From Ceraceosorus guamensis (taxonomy: Eukaryota; Basidiomycota; Exobasidiomycetes; Ceraceosorales; Ceraceosoraceae), in contig NW_020290086.1 of NCBI RefSeq assembly GCF_003144195.1, forward strand, positions 1 through 59,538: a DNA stretch of 59,538 nucleotides, given 5' to 3'. This document shows, in pieces, positions 11,512 through 23,991 of the stretch. Below the pieces are notes generated by a model. That model made no database searches. It worked only from the letters and a program-made list of their open reading frames with translations, and had not been told where the DNA came from. The position numbers and the translations under genes were made by a program. How positions within the stretch are numbered: the stretch's first letter is position 1; each line of letters starts with the position of its first letter.

Positions 11512-14500
11512 TCAAGACTGCGCAGGCATAGGACTTTCCACCGTCTTCATGAGGTAGAATCGACCTGCAGCGGTGATGGCATCTTCGACTGCCAGACCGC
11601 CATCCTCGCCCACACCCTGCGCGCCATCTACTTTGCCACCAGCGCGGCCACCGATGCTCTTGGACACCAACTCCGCCCATTCGCGAGCATCCAGGCCCTT
11701 TTCGACATCTTGCTTGGGCACAAAGTTGACGTGCGTCACTTTCGCCTTGGTAGAGGCAGCGTCCGCCTTGTTGACGGGCGCAGCCTCGGGAGCTGGATCC
11801 TGAGTGAACAGGTAGATTGCCTTGTTCAGCTTCTTGGCGATTGCCACACCTTGTTGCAGAGCTTTCGAGTTGGAGCCAACGTTGAATGAGCGAATCAAGT
11901 ACGTGGCGTCCTTGTTGGCATCGAAAAATTCCTGAACGCCTGCTTGCACCTCCTTGGTCTCGGCAAGTTGTCTCTTCTTATTCTCTGCATCGAGCGCCTT
12001 GCGGAGAGCAGAAGACTTTTCGACCAGCTTGGCTTTGCGAAGCACTCCGAGCTCTGTGGGGCCTAGCTCGGTGGTGAACACCTTGAGACCAGCCTCTTGT
12101 TTCGAGCGGTCCTTCTCAGCCTCGAGCGCAGCTAGTTCCGCATCGCGCTGATCTGCCAGACGCTCGACTACAGCCGCCTCTTCGCCCGTCAACGCCACCA
12201 CTCGTCTGATGCCCTTGGCAATACCGCTTTCCTCTATCACCACCAAGCGCCTGATTTCTCCCGTTTTTGCCACGTGTGTGCCGCCGCAGAATTCCACACT
12301 GGTGCTGCGCCATTTGGCATTCTCCACGTCCTTGACAATGTCTTCCACGTCGAACTCGAGCGTGACGACGCGGACAGGATCAGGGTACGCTTCGCCGAAC
12401 ACTGCGCGCAGCCCGGGAATCTTGTGAGCGTGCTCAAGTTGGACTTCCTTGGCGTACACGGCCACATTGCGCTTGACCCAGTCGTTGCAAATGTCTTCAA
12501 TGCGCGACAGCTCCGCGAGCGGAATCCCAGACTTGTGGCTAAAGTCGAAGCGCAACTTCGTGGGAGCGACCAACGATCCTCGCTGATCAATGTGGTCGCC
12601 CAGCACTTCGCGCAAGGCAAAATTGAGAATATGCGTGCCAGTGTGGTTGTTGCGGATCGGTGCACGTCGATGCTGTGAGGCAGAAAGACAAGCTTTAGCA
12701 TCCTGCCGTTGACGCTGCCGAGGAGGCGAAGCTGCTGGTCGCATCGCTGCCGCACTCACCTCATCGTAGGCTGCTACTACATCGTCTCCCACCCTGAGCT
12801 CACCGTACTTGAAGTAGCCCGAGTGCAAGACGTATCCATTAAAGACTTGCGTGTCCTCCACAACGAATTCCGACTTGCCATCGATGACGATGCTTCCCGT
12901 GTCTCCTTGCTGTCCACCAGACTCGGCGTAAAAGCAGGTTCGGTCAAGCAGCAAGCCCAGCGGCTTGTCCGCAAGCACGTTGGGGGCGTTGGAGGCTGCA
13001 TGGAATCCGCCATTCTGGTATATCGCCTTGACCTTGGCTTCGATGGACGCTTGCGCTGAAAAATTGACAGCCTCTCTTGATGAGCGTGACAGCCAAAAGC
13101 GAAGCCCATCAAAGCACTCCTCCACTCACAATATTTGTGCTCGTCGTCGGTTCTGGGGACGTCGGCATTTTGCTCGAGGGCACCAAGATCGTGCACGTCG
13201 AGCTTTGGCATATCGGTACCAGCGGCCTTGCCGAGGCCCTTTGACGCCTCCTTGCTCGCAGCCTGCGCCTCCTCAAATTCCGCCTCGCTAAAGGTGAGAC
13301 CAGCCTCTTCTGCCATGATCTGAGTCAGATCCACTGGAAATCCAAAGGTGTCGTACAGCCTCCACACATCTGCGCCCGAGAGCTTGTTGGTGTTGGCCTG
13401 TTTTGCGCGTTGCGCGTATTGCTCAAACAGCTTCTCTCCTCTATCGAGTGTCCTCGCAAAGGAGACCTCTTCCTCATCGAGCAGCGCCTTGATGTCATCT
13501 GATCGCTTGGTAATCTCTGGGAAAAAGTCTCCCATTTGAGCAGTGAGCGTTGGCATGAGATCAGAGAAAAAGTGACCGATGGGCACTTGAAAGTATTTCC
13601 GAACGTAGCGCGTTCCTCGACGCAGGATACGCCTCAAGACGTAACCCCTTCCATCCTTGTCCGGCACTCCGCCGTCGCTCATGGCGAATGTGAGCGTGCG
13701 CACGTGATCAGCGACAACGCGGTACGCAGTGTCGATTCCGTCCGCATCCTCTGCCCCGAGCTTGCCGGCGTAAGGGCGAGCGCCAGTGAGCTGTCTGATG
13801 CGCTCAAAGAGGGGCAGAAAGCAGTCGGTGTCGTAGTTTGAGCGCTTATCCTGCAGCACAGAGACCAGGCGTTCGAAGCCCATGCCAGTGTCGATGTGTC
13901 GCGCAGGCAGCGGTCTGAGGGATCCGTCTGCTTCGCGATTGTACTGCATAAAGACGTTGTTCCAAATCTCGAGCACATCCGGATCATCTTGGTTGACGAG
14001 ATGAGCGGCATTGCGTCCACCGATGCGATCGTAGTGGATCTCGCTGCAAGGTCCGCACGGGCCGGTCGCACCCATCTCTGAAGAGGCGTGTGGCATACTT
14101 AGGCACGGCTGACGAGCGCTGTCGGCAGTCTCACTCACCCCAAAAGTTGTCCTTGGCATTGCCAGTGAGGATGTGGTCGTCCTTGACGCCCATCTTCTTC
14201 CACAGATCTCTCGCCTCGTTGTCCGGCTCTAAACCTTGCTTTGCGTCGCCTTCAAAATAGGTCACGTACAAACGATCTGCAGGCAAACCATAGACGCGCG
14301 TCAGGAGGTCCCAAGCGTACTCGATCGCTTCGCTTTTGAAGTAATCCCCGAATGACCAATTGCCCAGCATCTCGAAAAAGGTGTGGTGATAAGTGTCGCG
14401 ACCGACGTCGTCCAAGTCGTTGTGCTTTCCGCCGGCACGAATGCATTTTTGAGAGTTGACTGCACGCTTCAAGGCTCCCAGAGAGGATTCGGGAGAGGCG

Positions 14501-14952
14501 AGTCCTAGAAAGAGCGGCTTGAACTGACGCAAGATTCGAAGAAAGCAGGCGTCAGCAGTCCGCGCCTACGAGCAAAGCGCGATGCGACGACTAACCTGGT
14601 TCATGCCAGCATTGGCAAAGAGCAACGTCGGGTCCTCGTAAGGGATGCAGCTGCTACTCGGCGCAAAGGCGTGGCCTCTCTCTTTGAAGAATTCCAGAAA
14701 TGTCTGGCGCACCTTGACCGCTGGCCAATGACCAAACTGCGAAGGTTTGACTTCCACTAATGGGAGGGCAGCATTGTTGCTGGTTGCACCTTGGCCGGGT
14801 GCTGCGGACATCTTTGAGCGATGGGAGAATGTAGGCAGCAGGGGAACTTTGTGATGTCGTGACAGCTGCGGGGTCGTGACAGCACCAGGTCTGGAGACTG
14901 TTGAGAAGACAGAGGCGAGACGGTGCAAAGAGCGTGACTGCCTGCCCAGCAT
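11512..14952 (-). CDS. ALA1: Alanyl-tRNA synthetase, probably dual cytosolic/mitochondrial
   Basis: Charges tRNA-Ala. Exons 14952-14596, 14523-14139, 14077-13130, 13055-12760 and 12672-11512 give 1048 residues. The class II core is clear: [44 protein letters not shown] (residues 121 on; here only cited in part), [15 protein letters not shown], and DTGMGFERL. The editing domain shows the zinc-site HxxxH (His672, His676 in NNHTGTH) and CGGTH (Cys791, His795). The first 47 residues ([17 protein letters not shown]...) are rich in Arg/Ser with no acid, typical of a mitochondrial presequence. A second in-frame ATG at 14811 (MSAAPGQG) would start a 1001-residue cytosolic form. Family knowledge: fungi often make both forms from one gene. 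Head to head with SKI3. Confidence 0.96.
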
Positions 14953-15304
14953 TCAGCAATTTGCGTGCGGATGAGAAATGGCTAGGCGCATGCACGAGCG
15001 TGTCGGGTTGATGGAGGTGGTTCGGCACGCCTTTCTGTTGTGTGTCGGACGCTATGACTCGCGACTCTTCTGACTTGGAAGCGCTTGCTGCGAAGAGCAG
15101 CGAAATAAAAAACGTCACGTGCGCGCAGGAAGAAGAAGCGCGTGACGTCGCGCGGCACTCCACATGAAATCTCATCAGCAGCAGCAGGGATGGACACCGC
15201 GCTGCCGAGTCCTCTCGAACCATCCCATCACGCTGCGATCGCCAACTTTGGACTCGAGGAAACATCACCATCGCGCGCTTTCAGACAGGCACGCTGCGCA
15301 GGTC
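14953..15304. promoter_or_regulatory. Shared divergent promoter, ALA1 / SKI3
   Basis: Only 352 bases separate the upstream ATG of the alanyl-tRNA synthetase and the SKI3 ATG, so both promoters must lie here or overlap. CACGTG-like ACGTGCGCG and TGACGTCGCG (CRE-like TGACGTC at 15142-15148) are visible near the middle. No TATA box is evident. Function is inferred from position only. Confidence 0.55.
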
Positions 15305-18300
15305 ATGTCTTCAAGCTTTGCAAAGTCCAAACTAAAAGCGAGTAGGGATGCCATCCAAGCCAAACGATGGAGCGAAGCGCTAGAATCGGCGTGAGTGGGC
15401 CCCTCTGGTCGATTTCCCTGATGGTGCACAGTGCTTAGCGTTGAAGTGCATCTTGGCAGCGACGCGGTGTTGGAGCACGAGGTCGACAATTACAATGCGT
15501 GAGCTTTGGCAGAAGAGGCGATCTGGCCGGGTCGTGCTCTCGACTAATTACCGCCCTGCACCTGCTCCAGTCTGGTCTTCAAGGGCCTCGCTCTTCTGAA
15601 TCTGGAACGATACGATGAATCGGAGCATGCGTATCGGGCTGCTGCTCGAGCCCAGCCAGACTCCCCTTTGGCCTGGCAAGGTCTGGAAAAGTTCTTTCAG
15701 CAGCGCAAGAATGCTGCAGGCATACAGGAATGTCTCGAAGAGGAGATGCGCGTATTCAGCCAAGCGTGAGTCCACACATCCGGCAAAGAGCTGCACCATG
15801 CTTACGTGCCAGGCTCGTCGAATCTGAGCAGAGGAGATGCAGGCAAGCTGGCAGAGGCGATCCAGCGACTAGTAGCACTCCAAAGGGAGGAAGGATCCTC
15901 GGCCCAAGTGGCTGCAGCGCTCGAGCTCTATCTCGAGACATCGCCTCATCACGCGCTCTTGGCCACGCTTCCCCAGCCCGATCAGAGCAGCCCTACAGCA
16001 ACGAGCACGTACGAGGCGCAGCTGGCCATGCACCAAAAGTCTTTGGACGTGCTGTTAGAGGTGATCAGCTTGACGGAAGCGGTTGAAGAAGCTGCAGTGG
16101 GCAGGGAAGTTGAAAAGAGAAGGACAAGGCTGGACTCTGCTGGAAAGACTAGAGCGGCGCTGCGAGATGAGGTCGGAGCGGAGGTGTGGGCAAACAGCAA
16201 GGTTAGCAGGGAGCAGTCCTGCGCAAAGCATGCAGTCTGCTCAAAGTGACTCTCCGTCTGCCGCAGCTGCCCGCCTTCTTTGAGCTGGTCCTTGCGCACG
16301 CCTCTGCGCCCGATGAAATCCGTCGCCAAGCAGAGCTAAAGCTGCTACAACATCGTTACAAATTGCTGCTCAGCTTGCCTAATCCCCGTAGCAGGCCTGA
16401 CGCACCTACGGGTACCGCAGCAACGGATGGCAAGGCCAAGGCGCTCGATGCGCAAAAGTCGGAGCGAAAAGACGAAGCTCGAGAGCAGGTGCTGCAACTT
16501 GCGCATGGCATGGTCGCTATTGGTGTGGCGGAGGAGCTCGCGTGGGAGATCGACTTGGAGTGGGCCGATTATGCCAGACTCGGTGGGTTTGTGCCGTGGT
16601 AGGGGCACTCGCATCGCTCGTCTGACGCTCTACACACCTCCTTAGAAGACTTGCCGCGCGACCATCTCCGAGCATTCATCGAAAAATTCCCCAGAGCAAG
16701 CCGAACACTTGCGTTTCGCGGCTTATTGACGGCACTGCAGGACGAGCAGTACCTCGAAGATGAAGCGGACATTGCGAAACGCAACGATGTCGAGCAAGCT
16801 ACACCTGATCTGCTAGCTCTTGCAATCGTAAGTCGCCTGGCGTGGGCTGTCTTCAGGGTGCCTCTAAACTTGCTCCTCCCCGCTCAGCATGCTCTCGAGG
16901 ACGCACCCCAATCCATCCTTGTGCACCGCATTGCTTCGACAATGTACTTGCTTGATCGCGACTATCTCTCCGCCTCGGACGTCTGCTCTGCCGGTCTGGC
17001 CTTGGTCAGCAAGCTAGAAGCTGCTGCTGCGCTCGACCTGTCGAGCATACGGCGCTCTTTGGAATCGACGCTCGCGGCTGCTCTGTCGCGTCTTCACCCT
17101 CCTCAACATCATGCGCGAGCGCTGCGTCTCTTGGACGGGGTGCTTGCTGGAGATGCAGAAAACGCAGACGCGATGATAGCCAAGGCATTCATCGACGAGA
17201 CCGCTTTACGATGGGATGACGCCAAGGAGCTTTATGGTCAGGTGGAAGCAATAGCTCGCAAAGCGCCCGAGGTATCACCCCTGTCCTTCTCCTCTCATCC
17301 AGGCATCGAAGCCAAAGGCGGGATGGCTTGGTGCGATGTCCGTGCTGGTCGCTTCAACGATGGCAGACAGGCCTTGGATGGACTGCTGAACACCATAGAC
17401 GGGGACGACGGCTCTCTACAACTCTCGTCGGAAGAAAGGGCACAGGCTTGGTGGCGGCTAGGGTACTGTCTGTGGCAGATGGGCGGTGAGTGGCTGTTTC
17501 GCTGCAAGACATGTGTCGACCGATCAAGTCTAATGTGCCGCCCACCTCGCAGGCGAGCAAAAGACGGACCCAGAGAACGCCTTTACATGCTTCGTCACTG
17601 CTCTCAAGCGTTCGCCCGGATACGCTCCGGCCTTTACTTCGCTTGGCTTCTACTATGAAGAGGTCGCGAGTGATGCTGGTCGCGCTGCCAAATGCTTTCA
17701 AAAAGCCTTTGAGCTCGACGCTCGTGAAGACGTTGCAGCCAGGCAGCTGGCAGTCGGCTTTGCCAATGACAGAGAGTGGGACCTGGTCGATGTGGTGGCA
17801 CGTCGCGTGGTCGAAGGGGAAGGCGGCAGCGATGCGTTGGGTGGAGCAATGGCTTCCCTCAGGAAGCACATTAGTCGCAATGCCTGGGCATGGAAAGCTG
17901 TAGGCTCCGTCGAGCTTCAACGGAGACACTTTGACAAGGCCATCGAGGCTTTGCATGTTGCACTCCGTACCCAACCAGCCGATGCCTCAGCTTGGCAACG
18001 ACTTGGAGAAGCCTACGCAGGCTCTGAGCGATACTCTGCTGCTCTCAAGGCATTTCACAAGGCGCAAGAGTTATCACCAGACGAGTGGGCGGTGCGCTAT
18101 AGTATCGCAGAGGTTCACCGTGACGTGGGAGAAATGTACGAGGCATTGGCCATCTTCAACGACATTTCAAAGCATCACCCGGAAGAAATTGGCGTAACAA
18201 TAGCTGCAGCCGAGACCAGCCTGCTTTTGGCCAAACAACAGATGGCTGGTGGATACGTGCTTCGAGCTCAGCAGTCATTGCAGGATGCTTTAGCGCACTG

Positions 18301-20548
18301 CCTCATCGCTTTGTCTGACGAGCCACGTCTGCGATCGGGCTGGAGCATCGCAGCGGATTCCGTATTGGAGCTCTCCAGGGTGGCAAGCGATGGCCGCATA
18401 CGAGAGTCGCAAGTTTCGCAGCTCCTGTCCTTGCTAGAGATCTGCAACGACGAGCCGGTCGACGCGGGCCTGCCCAGCGTCTCAGTGTGCCAACGTCATG
18501 AAGTCAGGAGCGGGAGCGCGAACCCGCAATTTTGTGCAAAAGCAAGCGTCTTCTTGCACAAGCTCAGAGTGGTGTCCGCTGCGCCAGATGAGCAAGCCGA
18601 CGCGTGGTCGAGCCTGGCTGTCGCTCTTCAACACCTAGATCTTAGAGCGCACGTCGATGGAGCTAATGAGCAGGCTACGGCGTGCATCAAACAAGCCTTG
18701 AGACTGCAGCCAGAATCAAGTCGCTTCTGGATGATACTCGGGAACCTCTCGTTCTTGTCCGACGTGACGGTAGCCCAGCATAGCTTCCTCCGGGCAATCG
18801 AGGCAGCACCACAGGTACGCAAAGACCATGCCTTGCCCTCCTTCAGTACGTGATTACTCACCTGCCCCTCTTCCTTGTCTCGGTCAGGATGCGCTGCCTT
18901 GGTGCTACTTGGGGCTCCTCTACCTCCAGCACGATGATGTAGAGCTCGCCAACCAGGCTCTGATAAAAGCACAGACTCTGGACCCGGATCTCCCTCAAGC
19001 ATGGGCAGGTCAAGCATACATTGCGCTCAGGCACGGTGATGAGGCAGCCTCCCGAGTCTTGTTCGCCCACGCCGTAAACCTTTCGGAGTCATCATGCGTG
19101 AGCAAGGCACGAGACTCAAAGTCCTAGTAGCGCTTAAACTCACAAACGTCTCGCATTCGGAGCAGCTCGAGGCGGACTACGGATTCGCGTCTGGGGTGTA
19201 CAAGCTGCTTTGCTCTGCCACTCCTCCACCAAAGACGCAGCTGCATGCTCCCGCCTTTTCCCTCTCGGTTCTTCTTGCCTTTAGCCCACACGATAGCACC
19301 GCCCTGCACCTGTCTGCGCTCTTTTGCGAACAACTTGGCGAATTTGAGTTGGCGATCGAGCGCATCACTAGGGCGGCTTCTCTTCTGGAGAGCGATTACG
19401 AGGCAGACGAGAAGCCTCTCACAGCTACAAAGTACGCCATAGCCCAAGCCAACCTTGGACGCATTCGATTGGCAATCGGAGATGCTGACGGCGCTGTGGA
19501 TGCTCTCGAAGCAGCCTTGGGCTTGTTCGATGTGGGAGCAGACGACGCCGCTTCAGGTGAGATGATGGACGGCAAGAAGCGGATAGCGGTCCGCGTTGCG
19601 GCGCATCTTGGATTGGCGCTGGCTCATCATCTCTTGGAAGACGATGAGGTGGAAGCGGCTCTTCAAAGTGCTCTCGAGGAGATAAGCAGCCTCGACGATG
19701 AGGATTTCAAGTCAAGATTACGCGCGCAAATCTCTATAGAAAGAGTTCGCTTGCTGCCTGCGCGCAGCGAAAGCTACGAAAGCGCCACCGCCGAGCTTCT
19801 TGACTGGTGAGTAGGCGGTCGTTTGGCTGCAAAGAAATCGCTGCTCCTTGGTCACTCGAAGCTTACACCTCTTGGACCTCCCCGCAGCGTCACTTCCATG
19901 CCCAACGATTTGAACGTGCTGAGCACGCTCGCCGCGATTGGTGTGGCAGATGAAGATCATGGACTCATCGATGCTGCGACGAGCGAGATTGCCTCCATGG
20001 ACTCCTCGACGAGAAGCGAAGACATTGATCTGCTGCTCGCCCTCATTGACTTTGGTCACGGACAGGTGAGTGGGCGTGGCGTCTGCCTGCACGCGCGTGC
20101 CTTACGTTCCACTGCTCGATCCTTGCAGGAGAGAACAGACACTGCATTGTCGCGATTGCGCAACGTAGCGGATCAGACGCCATCTTCGGTTGAAGCGCAC
20201 CTCACGTACGCAGAAGCTCTGCTGCGAGCTGCGACGTCGACAAACTCGAAACGTCGCGCCGAAGAGGCTTACGCTGCAGCTCAAAAGGCATTTGGGGTCG
20301 TCAACTCGACCGAGGGTGGTGAAGAAAACTATGCGCGATCAATGCGCCTTTTGGCTCTCGCTGCTTCATTCAGCAACGCTGATGCACCCGTTGTCAACCC
20401 TGCCGAAGAAGCAGGGACCGCTTCCGAGTCGCAGCCACAAGCAGCGGCGCCTCCTGACCTTGGTCAACGCGCTCTTCATGCGGCGCCTTGGGATTGCAAA
20501 AATTGGCGCACTGCAGCGTTTGTCAGGGCGAAGGAGTCGAAGGAATAG
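15305..20548 (+). CDS. SKI3: SKI complex TPR scaffold Ski3
   Basis: Scaffold of the cytosolic Ski2-Ski3-Ski8 complex that feeds mRNA to the exosome. Twelve exons keep frame: 15305-15390, 15439-15498, 15571-15765, 15832-16201, 16267-16582, 16646-16827, 16888-17485, 17553-18814, 18888-19097, 19166-19806, 19888-20065, 20129-20548, giving 1505 residues (family about 1430). The N-terminus SKLKASRDAIQAKRWSEAL plus NYNALVFKGLALLNLERYDE is the Ski3 opening TPR block. The centre has GYAPAFTSLGFYYEE and AAKCFQKAFELDA, then VVARRVVE, the signature stretch of the family. Many further TPR pairs follow (AWQRLGEAYAGSERYSAALKAF, PWCYLGLLYLQHDDVELA). The C-terminus HAAPWDCKNWRTAAFVRA matches the family end. 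Acceptors of exons 4 and 10 have near alternatives that change a few residues. Ends 195 bases from the convergent neighbour. Confidence 0.95.
16828..16887 (+). other. Intron of 60 bases without a stop (SKI3 intron 6)
   Basis: GTAAGT donor, CTAAAC branch-like site and CTCAG acceptor bound a 60-base stretch whose length is a multiple of three and which has no in-frame stop. Removing it joins LLALAI to HALEDAPQSILVHRI, which fits a continuous TPR region better than the retained peptide. Confidence 0.75.
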
Positions 20549-20743
20549 CTGACCCGTGCCAAGTCTAATTTATCGACTGGATGCATTGCCCATACGCCGA
20601 TCAATTTGTAAGCTTGCTCGTGCTCGACGCATCGTATGTAATTGGCATTTTGTGGCGTTGCGCACAGTCTCGCATACAAGTGTTTGACAAAGAGCACACC
20701 TCGTCTGGTTTAGACGCTCGCCTAGACTGACGAGCAAGGACGC

Positions 20744-23700
20744 TCATCGCTGCATCGACTCGATGTCCGAGCTGTCCTCGCGAGAACCCATTTGAGCTTC
20801 AGCGCGTTCCACGACCATGTCCTGCAACCAGCCAGGCGACTGTGTCTGAGCGTGCCACGTAACATCGAAATCCTCCCTCTTGTTCGTCTGCTCGGGAATC
20901 TTTTCGCCAAAAGCGCTCGCAGCTTTCACTCGACTTGAGTTGCGCCTGGCTGGAATGGAAGCTGCTGCGCGGGCCCTCGCTTGTGCTGTGCGACCTGGGA
21001 CGTATCGTGCGCTTGGAGTATCTGGACTACCTGCTTCCAAAGCGGATGTTGCCATCTCTTCCGACGGTGCAGATGCTTCCACCTCCGATTGGAGCCCATT
21101 TTGCGTCTGATTCTCACCAGATGATGCGATGGTGTCGCCGCTCGATTGAACTTCGACTGCTTTGCTCGGCCCGTCATCCAATTGTTCGTCCTTCTTGGCA
21201 TCCACCTGCATTTGATTATCCTCCGTCTCTTGTACCGCCGATGACACGGCTTCCGATGTTTTGTCAGTAGATGGAGCTGACGTTGTAGAAGTAGGCGGCA
21301 TCAGGGATGCGAGGTCGATTTGCATTTCGCCGCCATCATCATCGTCATCTGCCCCGGCTTCGGCCATCGCAGCTTCCATGAGCGCTTGAGCCTGTTCGAG
21401 CGTCAAGGCCGCCGGCACAAAAGCAGGGGCCACTTCTACGTCCACATCCGAATTGCCATCTTCATCAAGAGCTTCAACAGCAGCTTGGGTCAACTTCGAG
21501 CCCGATGCACGCGAAGCGAACGATCGACGTGTTCCCTTCGTGCGTGACACTTCATCCGCATCGCCTTCATGCCCACGCTTGTCGGGACCCAGAATCAGCT
21601 TGACTCTTCTCGGTCGCTTGTTGGCAGCTTCGAGCTCCGACAAAGACGGACCTGTGCGATTTGCTTGTTGGCGCTGTTGGTAAGCCAACAAGGAATGAGG
21701 TGGCTCGATGAAACGTCCACTAGCGCCCCTGATACCCCTGTTCGAGCCAGACGCCTTTCGCTCCTCTGACGTCGATGTGCTCGGAACTTCTCGTCGCGCG
21801 GTGCGCGGACTGCGCTTTGGAGGCTCGGGTGATGCCGTCGACGCGCTCTTCGCCGAGCGTACAAGTTGCTTTGACGCAGCAGCAACTTTTTTCGGTGTGG
21901 AAGCCAAAGGTGCAGCCTTGCCCGCACCGGTGAGGGCGCTCTTTGGAGCGAATCGACCACCAGATGTGCGCGCGTGAATGTTAAAGTGATTCTTGACCGC
22001 ATATACTGCGGGTTTCTTGAGACTTGGAAGACTGGCTCGATTCTGACGCACAGCCGAGACGGACCTTGCAAGAGCTTGCGATGTGCGCGCTCTTGATGCA
22101 GCTGTGCTCGTCTCTGGCGCGCTTTTGCGACGGGAGAGACTGATCGTTGGCCTTGTTGCAGCGCTCGCTGCAGACGGCAACCGTTTCAGCGTCGACTTGA
22201 TGACTCGAGCTGAAGATGTCGCAGTCGAGCTGCTCGCTACATCGGTAGGGGGAAGAGGTGGCAAGCCAGCAGCTTCGCGTGCTGCAGCTTCACGCCTCTC
22301 CCTCGCCTTTCTCTGTCGAGCAGCTGTGGCAGCAGCAGTCCTGGCCTTGTTCTTGGCGTACTGAACGGCTGCAGCAGTGGCCGCTGCCGAGCGTGAGTCG
22401 GTGCTCTCGTCGTCCTCGGCCGCGCTGGCCGAAGCTTCTTCGGTAGCCGGTCGTTTGTTGCTGCGCTTCTCCATGGGTGTTGCGGTAGGTGCAATTGGCG
22501 GAGTCGCTCTGGCAGCGGTGGTTACGAGCTCCGGCAGCAGTGCATCGTATCGCGCAAGAGTCTCCAATGCTTCGCCTAGAAGCTCAGCACGAAGGTGCTC
22601 GAGCTTGGAGGAAGTATCGGCTGCAGAGGATGACCCCTCAGAAAGCCCGACATTCGCAGACGTCTTGACGGTTGATCCTTCCCCTGGAGGTGTTGGAGCG
22701 CGCGATTCGGTGTGCCTTTCCCTAGCATGGAGGATCGGCATGAGAAGTCTGGCATCGGCCGATTTGAGCTGATCGATGCGCTCCTTGAGTTTCTGACGGT
22801 CGCGTATCAGCGCCTCTTTTTCCAGACGCCTTTGGCGCTTCTCCAACTTGTCTCCTCGACGATGCCGACGCTCGTAAGCCGCATCCGACATGTCTTCCTG
22901 TCGAGCGGAGATCGCAAAAGCGCAATTCGATCGTCAGGCTCCCCGTTGCTCTTCCCGGCGCCTCGCATGGCCGCGCACTCACCTCGCTTCTCAAGGCTCT
23001 CGTCTTTCCCAGCATAGCACCTTCGTCCCACGGTTTGAACTCTGGCGTCTCGATCAATTCCCTCGCTCGGCAGCTTCGAGCCACATTGGGATCCGAAAAG
23101 AAGCTAAAATCCTCTCCACTTGCGTTCAAGAAGCGATGCTCGTAGGCCGACGAGACGGAGCTGCTGCTCAAAATGATCGGCAGGTTGGGCAACAAGAAGC
23201 CTTGATCTGTGCAAAGTGCAAGGGCGCTGGGTGTGTGAATCCCTGCACCAAGCGCTGCTCCTGCTCACATGGAAGGCGTGCCCTCTGACGACGATCCCTC
23301 CTTCGATGAATTCAGGCGCTCACTCACCGAGCTTTGTAGGAGTTCCAATTCCAAGCTCGTCTTCCTTGCTGCCACCTGCCAAGATGCTAGAGACCCGAAG
23401 CAGACGAGCCGGCAACACCCTCCTCGACCGTCGAGCTTCCGAGCCCATCGTCTCTTCCGCTTGCGGAGTACCGCGCCTACCACCACTTCTCGCATTGGCT
23501 GGCGACGGAGCAGCGCTGCTTGAGTGCGTGACTTGAGAGATGGAAGCGTCGTCCAAGTCCATCGTCGTGCCACCTAGACTTGAGGTGGAGTTGGAAGCTG
23601 AGAGGGTGACGGTCTGTCCTGCCGCTGCATCGCGTCCCGCTTCGGTCACCTTGGAGTGAGAGCTGTGCGCCGCGGGCATTGAAGCGGAGACGCCGTCAAG

Positions 23701-23991
23701 AGGTACGAGCGGCGAAGGTCTCCTTTCCAAGATGTCTGCTGTGCCGAGCTTCTGGATGGAGGATGCTGCTAGAGGAGATGATTTGCGCTGCTGCATGATG
23801 ACCGGAGTTGCTAGGTTGCTCTGCGGCACCGTCGAGGCGTGCTGATGATGGTGTGAAGTGATAGAAGTATTACCGTTGGTCAAATCAGTGTCACCGTCGA
23901 TTGGTCCCACGGCTGGCAATTGATTTGTAGCGGCGGATGCAAGTGTGGTGCTGGACGCGGCGGGTGATGCGCCGTTGCTCGAGCTCATCAT
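20744..23991 (-). CDS. PEHE-like domain protein, probable chromatin factor
   Basis: Three exons (23991-23328, 23206-22983, 22897-20744) give 1013 residues. Around residues 255-345 a block reads RARELIETPEFKPWDEG, then across intron 2 EEDMSDAAYERRHRRGDKLEKRQRRLEKEALIRDR (cited in parts). It resembles the PEHE domain of MSL1/KANSL1 proteins: an ETPxW/F-like start, then a D-[LM]-S-[DE]-x-x-[YF]-x-x-RH motif and a basic helix. In animals PEHE binds the MOF acetyltransferase. Before it lies a hydrophobic strand FLLPNLPIILSSSS. The rest is Ser/Ala/Lys-rich and disordered, with basic and acidic patches (GADDDDDGGEMQID) and likely nuclear signals (KRSNKRPATEE). Start uncertain: ATGs at 23991 and 23988, and an in-frame ATG at 24150. 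The domain call is by pattern only. Confidence 0.7.
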
